The position numbers and the translations under genes are program-made. Positions 1-9,768 of a stretch of DNA of 64,000 bases are shown here, in pieces. The DNA comes from Lobosporangium transversale. Its lineage: Eukaryota > Mortierellomycota > Mortierellomycetes > Mortierellales > Mortierellaceae. The DNA lies in contig NW_019028979.1 of NCBI RefSeq assembly GCF_002105155.1, forward strand, positions 1,790,209-1,854,208, read 5' to 3'. Under the pieces are notes generated by a model. The model was not told where the DNA came from and ran no database searches. It saw only the letters and a program-made list of their open reading frames with translations. The number at the start of each line of letters is the position of its first letter. Position 1 is the first letter of the stretch.

Positions 1-137
1 AGGCTTCATTTAGTTCTTCACTCTCCTGCATCACTACTCTACCCCAGAAAGTTTGTTATTCATCTACTTCGCCTTATTAATTACTGGACTGCTCTAATAG
101 CCTTCCTACCTCTTTACTTGAACATATTCTCTTCTCT

Positions 138-170
<33 letters not shown>

Positions 171-499
171 CCCCTTACTTTCTTTCTTTCTTTCTCTCTC
201 CCTCTTCCATTATTATTTATCTTTGGCTAAAATTATCTGCCAAATCAAAAAATATGTTACTCACAAATGGCCAGCTGCTTCTTTTTATTGAAAAGTCCGC
301 GGACTAAAGCAGATTAATCATTGGGACCAAACCATAACCTGCATCAGAATTACTAATCTATGTTTAACATTGTCTATGCGGAGATAAATGCGAAAAGGTG
401 TCGTGGTATCATGAAAGTCATATATAGTAGAAGCCTGTAGCGCATACTACTATATCTTCAAACTATTTACTTAAAATACGATCCGAATAGCTATGATCA
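1..499. other. 3' flank of decayed kelch-like gene; CT microsatellite
   Basis: No gene is seen here. Positions about 128-175 are a (TC)n microsatellite followed by CTTT repeats. From about 300 to 480 the sequence is recognisably related, on the minus strand, to the 3' flank of gene B (about 7440-7580) and its mirror downstream of gene G, sharing the order of short blocks such as GGTTTATTGTCTATATGGAG-like and AAATGTGAAAAGGT-like words. This marks it as the old downstream region of psi-0. Confidence 0.5.
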
Positions 500-1281
500 T
501 GGGCATAAGCTAGACTAAATGTTTCCTGAGGGCTTTGTCACAAATATGGCTACTCTTGGGGACTGCGCGATGATGGGATAGCGTGAAGGCCACGGCAATC
601 TTTTGATATAGTTCACCTTCACTTGGTAATCTTCATACTCAAATATCTTTCGTTCAGTGAAACCATGATCTTCAACCCCGCTTTTGCTTTCGTTTTTTAT
701 AGATTAACACGCTTACAATGAATGCTACTAAGGCCAGCCCTGCTACTGCTCGCTCTGCTATGGCTCCAATACGCAAGTACAGGGTCAGCCGGAGGCGGTG
801 GACCGATAGGAGATGTGAGCGATGGATGGTCGCCTGAAGAAGTTGCGACCCACTCAAACTTGGCCAAATCGAACATAATGATTGAATCAAGCGGTTCAGT
901 AGTCGGGTGCTTTTCACCACATCAAGCTACGAGCCGATCACTAACAATACCACAAGCAGCGTAGGCCCATGGTTCAGCTGCATCAGGACCCTTCTTTCAT
1001 TCTCCTGAATTGAGGTCGAGGACAAGGATTTCTTAAGGAGGGACGACAAAGCCTGAGGGACCACCAGATACAAGAGTGAGATCTCCGAGGACAACAATAT
1101 TTGTACTATCCTCATCTAATGATAAAAGAAAGGTATGAAAAATGGCATATCAGAGAACTAAAAAAAAAAAAAAAAAAAAAAACATCTTTTAATAAGGAAT
1201 ACGCACTAATGATCAAGCAGTCGTACATTCAATTGGTAGAAGCATATCCTTTCACAGGCTAAAAGTGGTCATCATTCAGTG

Positions 1282-1312
<31 letters not shown>

Positions 1313-2030
1313 CATTTTTCATTTTTTTCTGGCGATTATGAAGCACTTACAATAGTTGGCTATGGGCTTGAGTCAATTCGATATTCTGTGGTGTAAATCG
1401 TTGATGTCCCTTCAAGCCTATAACCCCCATAACACCGTTCCTGTTGATATCGGAAACAGACCTAATAAAGCCGGGATGAATCGGTAGTGAGCCATTACTG
1501 ACAAAGTGGGCTTCTCATGCCTTTCAAAATGGTCGAGCATGCACATATATTGTTAGAGAGATAGACAAAACTGAAAACCATTTCTATTCGAGAGTCTATA
1601 GCAAAGTCCTTTAGGGGCCTGCACAATCCCGGCCTGGGGGAAGTAACAGAACCATTTCGCACCTGTATCATCGACATTAACTTGCTGGCTGTCTTAAAAA
1701 ATATTATCGTAAATGTAAAGTGTTTGGTTAATACCTATTCTGATGTGTCCCTGATAACTTATGATATCTTCATATTTGTGGAGTGTCATGGTATCAAGAG
1801 ACCATGACACCGCGAGATCAAGAGAAAGATGGCTTATTTTTTTTGTCATACGGCCCACCTTGGAGATAGAGTCTCGAGCCAATTTAGGCAAAAGGCATAC
1901 GAATGTTTGCTTCGGGACTTGTTGGAGCACTAACAGTTGAGACATAGTGGAGGATCAGGAACGGAAACTCCCAAAAGAATATAAATACAACTCGAGAAGG
2001 GGCAGTGAAAGTGAAAAAGCTGGAGAACAT
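500..2030 (-). pseudogene. psi-0: decayed subfamily 2 kelch-like membrane protein gene
   Basis: Read on the minus strand, the remains of all three exons of a subfamily 2 gene are visible. An ATG at 2028-2030 opens a signal-peptide-like stretch ending near the SAQT-type cleavage region, followed by PEAN/RMPFA-like ectodomain sequence. The 52-nt middle exon survives as a damaged copy near 1202-1253 (it still starts CCTGTGAAAGG). The third exon begins at 1115 after a TTAG acceptor and ends near 500 with a stop-interrupted version of the PQQYPYLGRDP tail. Frameshifts, in-frame stops and two homopolymer insertions (poly-A at 1161-1182, poly-T at 1288-1312) break the frame. Its closest relative here is gene I, and its position next to A mirrors I next to H, so it is the dead partner of gene A's dyad. 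Confidence 0.75.
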
Positions 2031-2265
2031 AATACCCGGTTAAAAAGCAGGGAAGTCTACAAGTCAACTGTGACATGAAAAAAGATGAAATGAAGAAACG
2101 AGAGTGAAAGAGAATACATGGACAGGGTTGTGCTTTGACATAAGCCAAGCGCTCTTTGCTCATCCTCCTCGTTGATTAGACTTTTCAATACAGCCACTTT
2201 ACTCATCTAATGTCGATTTTTTATTATTTATGTGCAGATGGATGGTTGTTCAAATCATAATTGGC
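2031..2265. promoter_or_regulatory. Dyad spacer between gene A and psi-0
   Basis: The spacer is homologous (inverted) to the H-I spacer at 31049-31277. Both contain GAGGATGAGCAAAGAGC-like and TCATCTAAT-like blocks and a T/C-rich stretch before the subfamily 2 start codon. It presumably held the 3' end signals of A and the promoter of psi-0. No TATA box is obvious. Confidence 0.4.
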
Positions 2266-3957
2266 TCACTGCCCTATATCTTCGTGTTCTAGAGCAAGTT
2301 CTCCATGAGGGTTCCGACCTAGAAGAGGCATTTGCTGAGGATGACGTGAGGTGTTGTCTATCAGCTGAGGACTATAAACTGGAGTCTTGCCATAGTCCTC
2401 AGACACTCCTTCCATTAAGCCATGCTCTTGCTTGCCATAGTATTCGGGCGGAGCATGTCCTTGCTTGACATCTTTCGCTTCAGGGATCTCGCTCTTCTGG
2501 TTCTTTTGTCTCCGCCGCCTGTAAATGAACACTCCTGCAACAGTCGCTATAGCAGCCAAGGCTCCGATAACCCCTCCTATAATGGCTCCAATATTAATAC
2601 TTGAAGATTCATTCTTCGTCGGAGCAGGAGCCTCAGACGTTACTGAAGCTCCTGGAGACGCGGTGGTAGTCGGTTTGGTGGGCAGTAGGTAACTCGGAGG
2701 TGTATAAGTTGTAACCCATTCAAACTTGGATAGATCGAATAACAACATTGATCCATCACCACTTGGGTTTTTAGTATTCTGGCCACCCCAGATTATGAAT
2801 TGGTCCCCAACCAGGGCACAAGCAGGAAAGCTGCGAGGCGAAGTCGCATTAGGAGCCTTTCTCCACTCTTTCGAATTAAGATCCAGCACATATAGTTCAG
2901 GAGTAGGTGGTTCCGCCCACCCGGGAATGCCTCCAAAGACAGCAATCTTGGTCCCATTTGCATCTATCATTTACAAAGCGCAAGGAGGTAGGAGCATAAA
3001 AGCACAGTTATTAGAATCATTGCTCATGCGGACTACATTCACAGATATGACATGAATGAAAGGAGTAAGGAATATAGTAAACAATACCGATGGCCATGCA
3101 GTTTTCACGTTTAAAGGTTGGTTCCTCACCTATTACATTCTAAAGAAAGGTATGGACAGGAGATGAATAGTACTGAGTCAATAGTCATATCGAGTCTATA
3201 GATGACTGACCGTTTTAATAAAGAAAGTAAAGATCGAAATAAGAGTGGAGTGGACATTTACAAACAGTGACCATGAATTGGTATCGATCGAGTATTCCAA
3301 AAGGTAACCCCAGACATTGTCCATTAATCGCCTGTACCCTAACATGAATGATGCCCTGGCACTGTTGTAGACAGCACCATGAATCATTCTCTGCCCAAAT
3401 AAGTCATCGGGAATCCGACGTATGTATGGAGACTGTGATATTCTTTGGTCCACACACATGCTCGTTGGCAAATCCATGGAAAAGGTATACGTCCATCCGG
3501 TCCTGAGATCCATACTAATCTCATGTGCAAAGTGAAGGCACTGCTGAGTCCAAAAAAAGTCAATCGTTCTCCATTGTGCATTGGGATTAGTAATATTGAC
3601 TCGCTTAAAGGTTCCATTATTCGGGTAGTGTATCACTAAGGATCTATCATCGGTTACTGCCCAACTATCTGGGTCATTGGGGATATCGCCGAAAGCCTCA
3701 GCTGTCCAAGCAGGTGTATCGACCGACCATGATGTTGTAAGATCTAACGAGAAAACCGATGTGTTATTAGCAGAGCGTGGACCGCTCTGGACATAAAACT
3801 TTGATCCCACTTGTGCATATGGCATTCGAGTATTAGGGATTGGAGCGATTTGTGCATGAATGCTTGAGATAACCTGGAATGGAGTGGATAGAAAGCAAAG
3901 GAAGAGAAGCGGCAAGGCTCGAGTGAATATGCCAAAGGAGGACGAGTGAGAGGTCAT
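2266..3957 (-). CDS. Gene A: kelch-like single-pass membrane protein, subfamily 1
   Basis: Three exons on the minus strand: 3957-3262, 3139-3088 (52 nt) and 2963-2266, giving 481 aa with phases 0 and 1. The donors are GTAAAT and GTATTG; the acceptors are TTTAG and GATAG. Residues 1 to about 35 form a signal peptide. The ectodomain has kelch-like strands (MPYAQVGSKFYVQSG; KIAVFGG near residue 256; YVLDL; FIIWGGQN) and two conserved cysteines in exon 1. A Pro/Thr/Ser-rich stalk precedes a transmembrane helix that starts GAIIGGVIGAL and stops at YRRRRQ. The tail keeps a PQQMPLLGRNP motif. The exon 1 protein is identical to H; the last 40 residues differ from H, because the near-perfect inverted repeat ends at about 2447. 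The likely role is cell-surface ligand binding or adhesion, inferred from architecture only. Confidence 0.8.
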
Positions 3958-4160
3958 GGTTGCGGCAGAATAACAAAGCTCTCCAAAGCTGGTGGAAGGA
4001 ACAGTCTCAAAAAGGGAAAGTGTTCTCTCTTTTTTATTTTCTTTTTTTTTTCGGACAAGACAAAGGAAAGGAATGAGAAAGCTGGGATGAATCAGGTCAG
4101 GTCATGAGGAAAGAGATGTGCATTCTCTTTCTCCCATCATCCTCGCTGACCGTTGTGAAT
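3958..4160 (-). promoter_or_regulatory. Upstream region of gene A
   Basis: This 5' flank is shared almost base for base with genes E (about 17885-18067) and H (about 29150-29329). It is pyrimidine-rich on the coding strand, with a poly-purine/TTTTTT tract about 80 nt before the ATG and a CCGCAACC context at the start codon. The start choice is supported by the same ATG context in C, E and H. Confidence 0.4.
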
Positions 4161-5800
4161 GCTCTCTCAAGAAGGCCTACTACTGTATCCCAAGCATGCA
4201 GGATCCAAATTAAGTTTGATACAACGTAATAAACAAATAGGCAAGCACACAATGTCTGTTTTCATGGACCATGCATACAAAAGATGTAACATCTCTGACA
4301 CAGGGCCTCAGCTCATTTACCAACTGAAATCATCTTGCTGATTCTCCTCCATCTCGACCATACTTTTGTCTCCTCCGCGTCAACCTGTCAACGGTGGTCT
4401 TCACTTGTAGAGTGATATCAGCAACATATCTGGCGGCGCTTAGTATTACGAGGCTACTCCTTTACGGTTACGTGTAATTGATAGGGGCTCAAGTCCCTTG
4501 AAAGATCGTCAACTCCGTCTGTGCTTCCCTCAGCCTGCGACTGTAGCTGACAACAACAAAAGCAAGCGGCTATTTGTGAAAGCGAAGATGTGCCATTGCT
4601 AAAGGGTGCGGCTTCTAGCAATAACTGTCGAAAAGTCCCATCAGACAGAGCATATCAGCAATATTCATCCACCGCTTCTGAGTTCAGGCTAATAGAGGAT
4701 AATTACACCGTTCTTGACGATCAGACTACATCCATATTGAATCAGAAGGGCAAACAGTAAACAAATGAATCGGCACTGGAGACTAGCAATCAGAAACAAG
4801 AAAATGTCATGAATCCAAACCAAGATGGCTCCAAAAATGATAAAGATAATTTTGAAGAGCGACGACTGGACCATCATGGAGAGAACTGGAAGGCGCACTA
4901 CCAACTGACAAGCAAGTGGTATCAAGGATGTGCCAAGGACTACTTTCCGCTCGTACTGTCTTCAAATACCACACTTTCTTCAGCAACGCAGGCACCTTAA
5001 GGAATATCTCTCTCTCGAACGCTAACTCATCCTTATCATCCACTGGGTCGCCCTCTGGGCCAAGCTCTACATATGATGCAATAAAGCTCCAGCACTATCG
5101 CAACCTGTCAACCCCTGTGCAGCGACCCATATTAAAATGTTAAGGAAAAGAAGGCCATCAACTGTAGTAAGTTTGCAATATGAAGGGCTAGGACACACAG
5201 TACTAGTCTAGCAAGGCATTCGAAGCGGAGCTTGATACCAAACAGGACTTGTACAGAGGCTACTCTAGATGACTACCAAATAACTTTTATTAGCTCCAAC
5301 CCTCATTATCATGAGAAGCGCACAATACCTATCAACAAAATCATGCATTTCCTGTAATAGATACCAATGGATCCTGGTTATGTTCTCGCATAGAAGCGAT
5401 ATCCTTTTTATGGGGAGAAGGAAAAGAAAGATTATTTCGATCAAGTGGATAGACAAGCAGTAAGAGTCGAGTACACAAGCATGCGGCGATATCATGTGTG
5501 AGGTTGTGCACGTACCATGTCGAACGGAACATGGATTACAAACTTAATTTTACAACAAAAGCGCGATGCAACAAACCCAGGTTGCAATGGGCGTGTCTGA
5601 TGCATTGCAAGCGACGCTCTCTTCCTTGCTTGCATTCATACTCTAGCAAAGGTATTTGGTAGATTCTCAGTTGCTCAGATGCGATAATCGAACAAAAGCC
5701 ATGATCTTCAAAATAAAAGCATACGTACTCCATTTGACCTCGATTTGGCGGCGCTCGCTCTGTATACGTTTAATGATTTTGTCGCTATTTTGGTGGCAAC
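4161..5800. other. A-B intergenic region, no recognised gene
   Basis: About 1.6 kb without a recognisable gene. A 95-codon open stretch on the minus strand (5094-4807) is listed separately. The remainder has only short, overlapping open frames on both strands with no conserved motif that I recognise. The segment is repeated in mirror image at 27487-29126. Confidence 0.4.
4807..5094 (-). pseudogene. Possible degenerate coding fragment, left copy
   Basis: A 95-codon minus-strand open stretch lies directly after an in-frame TAG. It has protein-like composition (an acidic GPEGDPVDDKDELAFERE run, then LKKVWYLKTVRAE), and the frame before the TAG also begins with a plausible ATG peptide. The identical copy is at 28193-28480. 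No family is recognised. It may be the last remnant of a mobile-element or effector-type gene, or chance. Confidence 0.2.
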
Positions 5801-5805
5801 GGCAG

Positions 5806-5813
5806 TATAAAAG
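5806..5813 (+). promoter_or_regulatory. TATA-like box before the exon-like cassette array
   Basis: TATAAAAG is followed by a long C/T-rich stretch (about 5820-5890), the arrangement of a fungal core promoter and pyrimidine-rich leader. The same order (TATA, C/T-rich leader, later a GGAGC hairpin) is seen at 58265 in the second inverted repeat. Confidence 0.35.
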
Positions 5814-5902
5814 ACATTTTTTTCCATTTTTCTCTTTCTTCTTCTCTTCTCTTCTCAACTCTTCACACTCTCCCCTTCTCATTTCTCACACAGTTTTATT
5901 TC

Positions 5903-6225
5903 GCTGCAGGCACCCGCTGGTTGGCCCCAGAGGTGTCCTGTTTTGACACTCAAGGTATACTCCCAGCCTTGCTTAGTCTCCCCTTTCTCTTTCTCTTTCT
6001 CTCCTCTTTCGCTGCAGGCACCCACTGGTTGGCCCCAGAGGTGTCCTGTTTTGGCACTCAAGGTATACTCCCAGCCTTGCTTAGTCTCCCCTTTCTCTTT
6101 CTCCCTCTCCTCTCGCTGCAGGCACCCACTGGTTGGCCCCAGAGGTGTCCTGTTTTGGCACTCAAGGTGTACTCCCAGCCTTGCTTAGTCTCCCTTTTCT
6201 CTTTTTCTTCCTCCCCTTTTCTTTC
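5903..6225 (+). repeat. Tandem triplicate 45-nt exon-like cassette, left copy
   Basis: Three units of 104-108 bp. Each holds a 45-nt core (5910-5954, 6018-6062, 6122-6166) preceded by a pyrimidine tract plus GCTGCAG and followed by GTATAC or GTGTAC, so each core looks like a small exon between 59-63 nt introns. The core is 15 codons with no stop in any of the three forward frames (first frame begins APTGW). The units differ at only a few positions. The alternative reading is a non-coding minisatellite that happens to mimic splice sites. An identical mirror copy lies at 27062-27384. Confidence 0.6.
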
Positions 6226-6275
6226 GTACGAGGGTTTTTTTTTTGCATTGTTTTCCCTCGTTAAAAAAAATAAAC

Positions 6276-6315
6276 GGAGCGCGACAAGCCAGACCACCTC
6301 CTCGTGGTGCGCTCC
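6276..6315 (+). repeat. GGAGC hairpin element, locus 1 left copy
   Basis: A 40-nt imperfect palindrome: outer stem GGAGCGC/GCGCTCC, a 10-nt asymmetric insert, inner stem ACCAC/GTGGT and a 6-nt loop. GGACAACATCTT follows directly. A diverged relative with the same layout occurs at 52142-52181 and 59393-59431, where the outer stem is GGAGCAC/GTGCTCC. About 80 nt further on both loci share a GATGGCCAAGCGTCTGGCT-like block. Confidence 0.6.
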
Positions 6316-6392
6316 GGACAACATCTTTTCTTTTCCTTCTGCTGGTTCCAGCTACCACTAGCAAAGCAAAAAAAAAAAAAAAAAAAAAAAAA

Positions 6393-7584
6393 GATGGCCA
6401 AGCGTCTGGCTCAGACTAGTTTGTAGTACTATGATAGAAGCATGTATCGGAATAAAGCTCTGAGTATAGGGTTAAAATAAATAAACAAGCTTTCAAATCC
6501 TTTTTTATGTCTCCATTATAAATGAAAAATGTGGCAAGATGGACTAAGGTAAAAACAATACTTCGTATACGTTTCTTCTTGGAAAAAGAAAAAAAAGAAA
6601 AGAGAGATAACAATAGGAGCCTGGTGCCTTGTAGCTGTAGCTTAGGAAAGGGCGGTAACAAACAGTTGCCAGATAATAAAGAAAAGAAAATAAAGCATGG
6701 CTTTTTGGCCTGTAAGGATCTCTCGCATCTCTCTATACCTCTTTATATCTCTTACATTTTATTTCTCGACTGTCTTTTTGTAGGATACGCCATACCGACA
6801 GAGCTTCAATACCTGCGTTTCTTTTGTGTCGAAAAAGCTAGTGTTAGAAACCGATGGCTGGCTGGCTTCGCTAGGGGAAATGGTGCTCGTAATCAATCCC
6901 CTTCTGTATAGCTTTTGTATCCGTTCTTTGCTTTCGCATCTTCGTATACACTACTCGCCATCCCGCCATATCACTATTCAGCCACATACACTACTACTAC
7001 TCTAAACAGCTGCTTTGCTTCGTATTATAATAAACTATGTGCTGTCTCTCTTAGACCCATCTTGGGTCCACAGGCGCCCCCCCCCCTAATGGTGGATCTG
7101 GATAGCATAGTTACATTCCCTACCTCGTCGTTCTACTCCTCTACTCCGTTTATCATTTCATAAACGAAGCAATTTGGAGCGAACCTTTGCTTACAACGGA
7201 AAAAGGGAAATGGCAAAGGGAATGAGTTCCTCACTTCTTCTTCAATGCTGTTCACTTTGGCTATCCAGTCTTTCTTCCATTTCTCTTTATTGACGCTTGA
7301 CCCGCTCTCTTATCTCTCCTTCGCGCTTTTTCTTATATATCTTTGGCCATCATCATCTATCGGAGCAAATTGTACGGACTCATTGATCGCTATTGGTTCA
7401 TTGCTGGTCCTAGCCAAGAAGTCTGCAGATTGAAATTGACTTGTCGCTGACAGCAAACCATAGCTGCTTCCGGACTATTAATCTAGGTTTATTGTCTATA
7501 TGGAGGTAAATGTGAAAAGGTATTCCAGCACCATATACATCGTATACAGTAGATATCTATAGCTCACGCTACTAAACCTTCAGA
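6393..7584. other. Intergenic, 3' side of gene B
   Basis: No gene is recognised. Positions 7440-7584 resemble the 3' flanks of D, I and psi-0. The block about 6850-6900 (GGCTGGCTTCGC followed by GAAATGGTGCTCGTAATCA) has a diverged match downstream of gene I at about 33350-33400. This 3' flank was therefore duplicated together with the subfamily 2 genes. Confidence 0.45.
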
Positions 7585-8448
7585 TTATGCTTCTAAAACA
7601 CGATTTGCATGGTCCTGATCATGGTCATGAGTGAGGCTAGGTGTCCATTGAGGATCACGTCCCAAGCAAGGATACTGTTGAGGGCTGCGTGGTGACGAGG
7701 CGGCGTGAGGATTACGGTATGTGAGTTCATTCTTATGCTGTGGCTCGTCTTCATTTGATCTCTTAGGGTTGTCTATTTGCTTCACCTTCTGCTCAATGAG
7801 TCCATGCTCTTCACTTGGCCTTTGCTTTCGCCTTCTATAGATGAGGACAGCTACGATCAATGCTACCAAGACTAACCCTGCTACTGCTCCACCTACTATC
7901 GCTCCAATATTAGTATTTGAAGCCTTAGTTGTAGGGATACCTGAAGATGATGGGCCGGAAGAGGGTGTAGAAGATGGATGGTCGTCTGAGGAAGCCTTAA
8001 GCCACTCAAACTTGGCCAGATCAAACACAACGATCGAATCATATGGGTCGCTCGTCGAATCTTTTTCACCACCCCAGGCTACAAACCGATCACCAGCAAG
8101 GCCACAGGCAGCACTGGCTCGTGGTTCAGCTGCATCAGGACCCTTCTTCCACTCTCCTGAATTGAGATCGAGGACAAAGATTTCTGATGAAGCGATATTA
8201 AAGCCTGGAGGGCCACTAGATGCAGGGATTCGGCCTCCGAAGACAACAATCTTTGTATTATTCTCATCTAAGGGTGGTCGAAAAAGATAAATACGCTAAT
8301 GAATATATGCTATGTCAGAACACTGGCATCCAAAAACTGCTCGAAATAGGGAAACGTACTGATGACCATGCAATTCTCCTCTCTTGTGGTAGGGACTTGT
8401 CCTTTCACAGGCTAAAAGTAATCAATAACAGGTTTTCATTCAGTGGGA

Positions 8449-8481
<33 letters not shown>

Positions 8482-9209
8482 GTAAACATTATGGGATTTG
8501 CACTTACAATAATTGACCATGAGTTTGAGTCGATATGATATTCTGTAATGTATGCTGCTGATGTAGCTTGTTGAAGTTTGTAGCCTCCCATAATGCTGTT
8601 CCTGTTACTGTTGTAAACAACACCTTCAAAGTAGATCTCCCACAGTCGTGTGCCATTGTTGTATGGGCGGGCTCGCCATTTCGCGTCGGAACTCTTAAGC
8701 TCGCACATGATATTTAAGGGTTGAGTGGAAACGGTGTAGAACACTCCTGTTCGAGGGTCTATGGTAATGGCTCCAGGGTAGCCACAGATGTCATATATAC
8801 CAGTAGGAAACTCACTCCACCTCGCACCCGCATCTGCGAGATTGATTCGATAGCCCACATTGCCACTACCTATCATGTAAAGCATCTGATTAAAGCCAAG
8901 GCCATAATATTTTTTCTCGCTTGTGAAATTTCCATAATTGTGGGCCGTCCAAGGGAGAGCACCAAGAGACCATGATGCTGCGAGATCAAGAGAGAAAAAT
9001 GGTCCGTCCCTAGTATCAAACGGCCCGCCTTGGACATAGAGTCTCGAACCAATTTGAGCAAAGGGCACGCGAGTGTTTGCCTCGGGACGTGTCTGAGCAC
9101 CAACAGTTGAGATGTGATGAAGGATATGGAGGATCAAGTGCAAGAGCTTATATAAGAACAGTGGTGCAGCTCGAGCGGAGACGGTGCAAATGGAAAAGCA
9201 GGAGGTCAT
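7585..9209 (-). CDS. Gene B: kelch-like single-pass membrane protein, subfamily 2
   Basis: Three minus-strand exons, 9209-8508, 8411-8360 (52 nt) and 8267-7585, encode 478 aa with the same intron phases as all paralogs. The signal peptide (residues 1 to about 40) ends near STVGAQT. The ectodomain has MPFAQIGSRLYVQGG, paired cysteines (DICGY, NIMCEL) and C-terminal kelch blades (KIVVFGG, EIFVLDL, FVAWGGEK, VVFDLAKFEW). A Ser/Pro stalk leads to the helix beginning GAIVGGAVAGLVLVAL and the stop-transfer YRRRKQR. The tail has PQQYPCLGRDPQ. A 25-nt poly-T lies in intron 1. The protein is identical to gene G. Upstream, the dyad-spacer sequence continues to about 9425 but the expected subfamily 1 partner is absent, so B is half of a truncated dyad. 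Confidence 0.8.
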
Positions 9210-9301
9210 AATAAGTAACGTAGTCCTTGGTTTGTCCTGGAAGAGATTAACTCAACTGTGACATGAGAAGGTGTGAGATGTAAGAGGAAACAAGAATGAA
9301 T

Positions 9302-9768
9302 GCATAATGAGGATTGTATCATGACATGAGCTGAGGTGTTCTTTGCTCATCCTGTTGATGACTTTTCGATACATCCACTTTGATCTGCCCTTGCTTGTAC
9401 TCTGGATTTATCGGACACATGTAGCATCATTTTATGACAAGGAATGGAAGCATTACGTTCATTCCATGCCAACTTTCATTTTCCAGGAGTTCCATGCGTT
9501 ATTCCTCAACAGCTTTATATTTTGGGAGGTTCCAGCGGACGGAAGAGATTTGCCCTTGTCTACAGGCACGCTCTTAATTGGTGTGTCATTGTGCCTGCAT
9601 AATCTCCTTGCTTGCATGGGCTCAGAAGTGGGCGAATATTCACCTCTTCTCACAGAAGTGTACACCACACTTTTCCAAATGTCATGGCATGAATTGATCC
9701 ATTGTTTCTTCACTTTTCTAAAAAAGTTTTGCCTTTTCAAGACAATGTCCTGTTTTTCTGCCGCAACC
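9302..9768 (+). promoter_or_regulatory. Junction of B upstream flank with C upstream flank
   Basis: Positions 9302-9425 are inverted dyad-spacer sequence (related to the F-G spacer at about 23880-23985). After that the 5' flank of gene C starts. It contains a 20-nt block at 9621-9640, CTCAGAAGTGGGCGAATATT, which recurs upstream of E (17831) and inverted beside the relic at 15 kb. An open frame runs through this region into gene C, but the paralog start at 9769 is preferred. Confidence 0.4.

Larger units (their letters stand above)
2447..9301. repeat. Large inverted repeat 1, left arm
   Basis: This arm is the reverse complement of 23986-30840. Coordinates of matching points add to 33287 between 2447 and the poly-A at about 6367, and again beyond the poly-T at about 8456; between those tracts they add to 33286. 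Apart from homopolymer length, only scattered differences were noticed. It carries most of gene A, the 3.6-kb A-B spacer and all of gene B. Outside 2447 the homology continues but is strongly diverged (psi-0 against I). At 9301 it ends in the 5' flank of B. Confidence 0.9.

Noticed and set aside
147-175. CRISPR-like or regulatory repeat
   Set aside because: It is a plain (TC)n microsatellite without spacers.
5921-6361. 146-codon open frame through the triplicated cassette
   Set aside because: It is open because of the tandem repeat and low stop content. It ignores the splice-like signals, and the same stretch is open in other frames too.
6850-6900. Possible tRNA-like sequence (GGCTGGCTTCGC...)
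   Set aside because: I could not form a cloverleaf or find a clear B box. The block is simply conserved 3' flank.
9343-9768. Upstream extension of gene C (in-frame open region giving 142 extra residues)
   Set aside because: The paralogs start at the ATG in the CCGCAACC context, which directly begins a signal peptide. The extension is promoter-type sequence shared with gene E.
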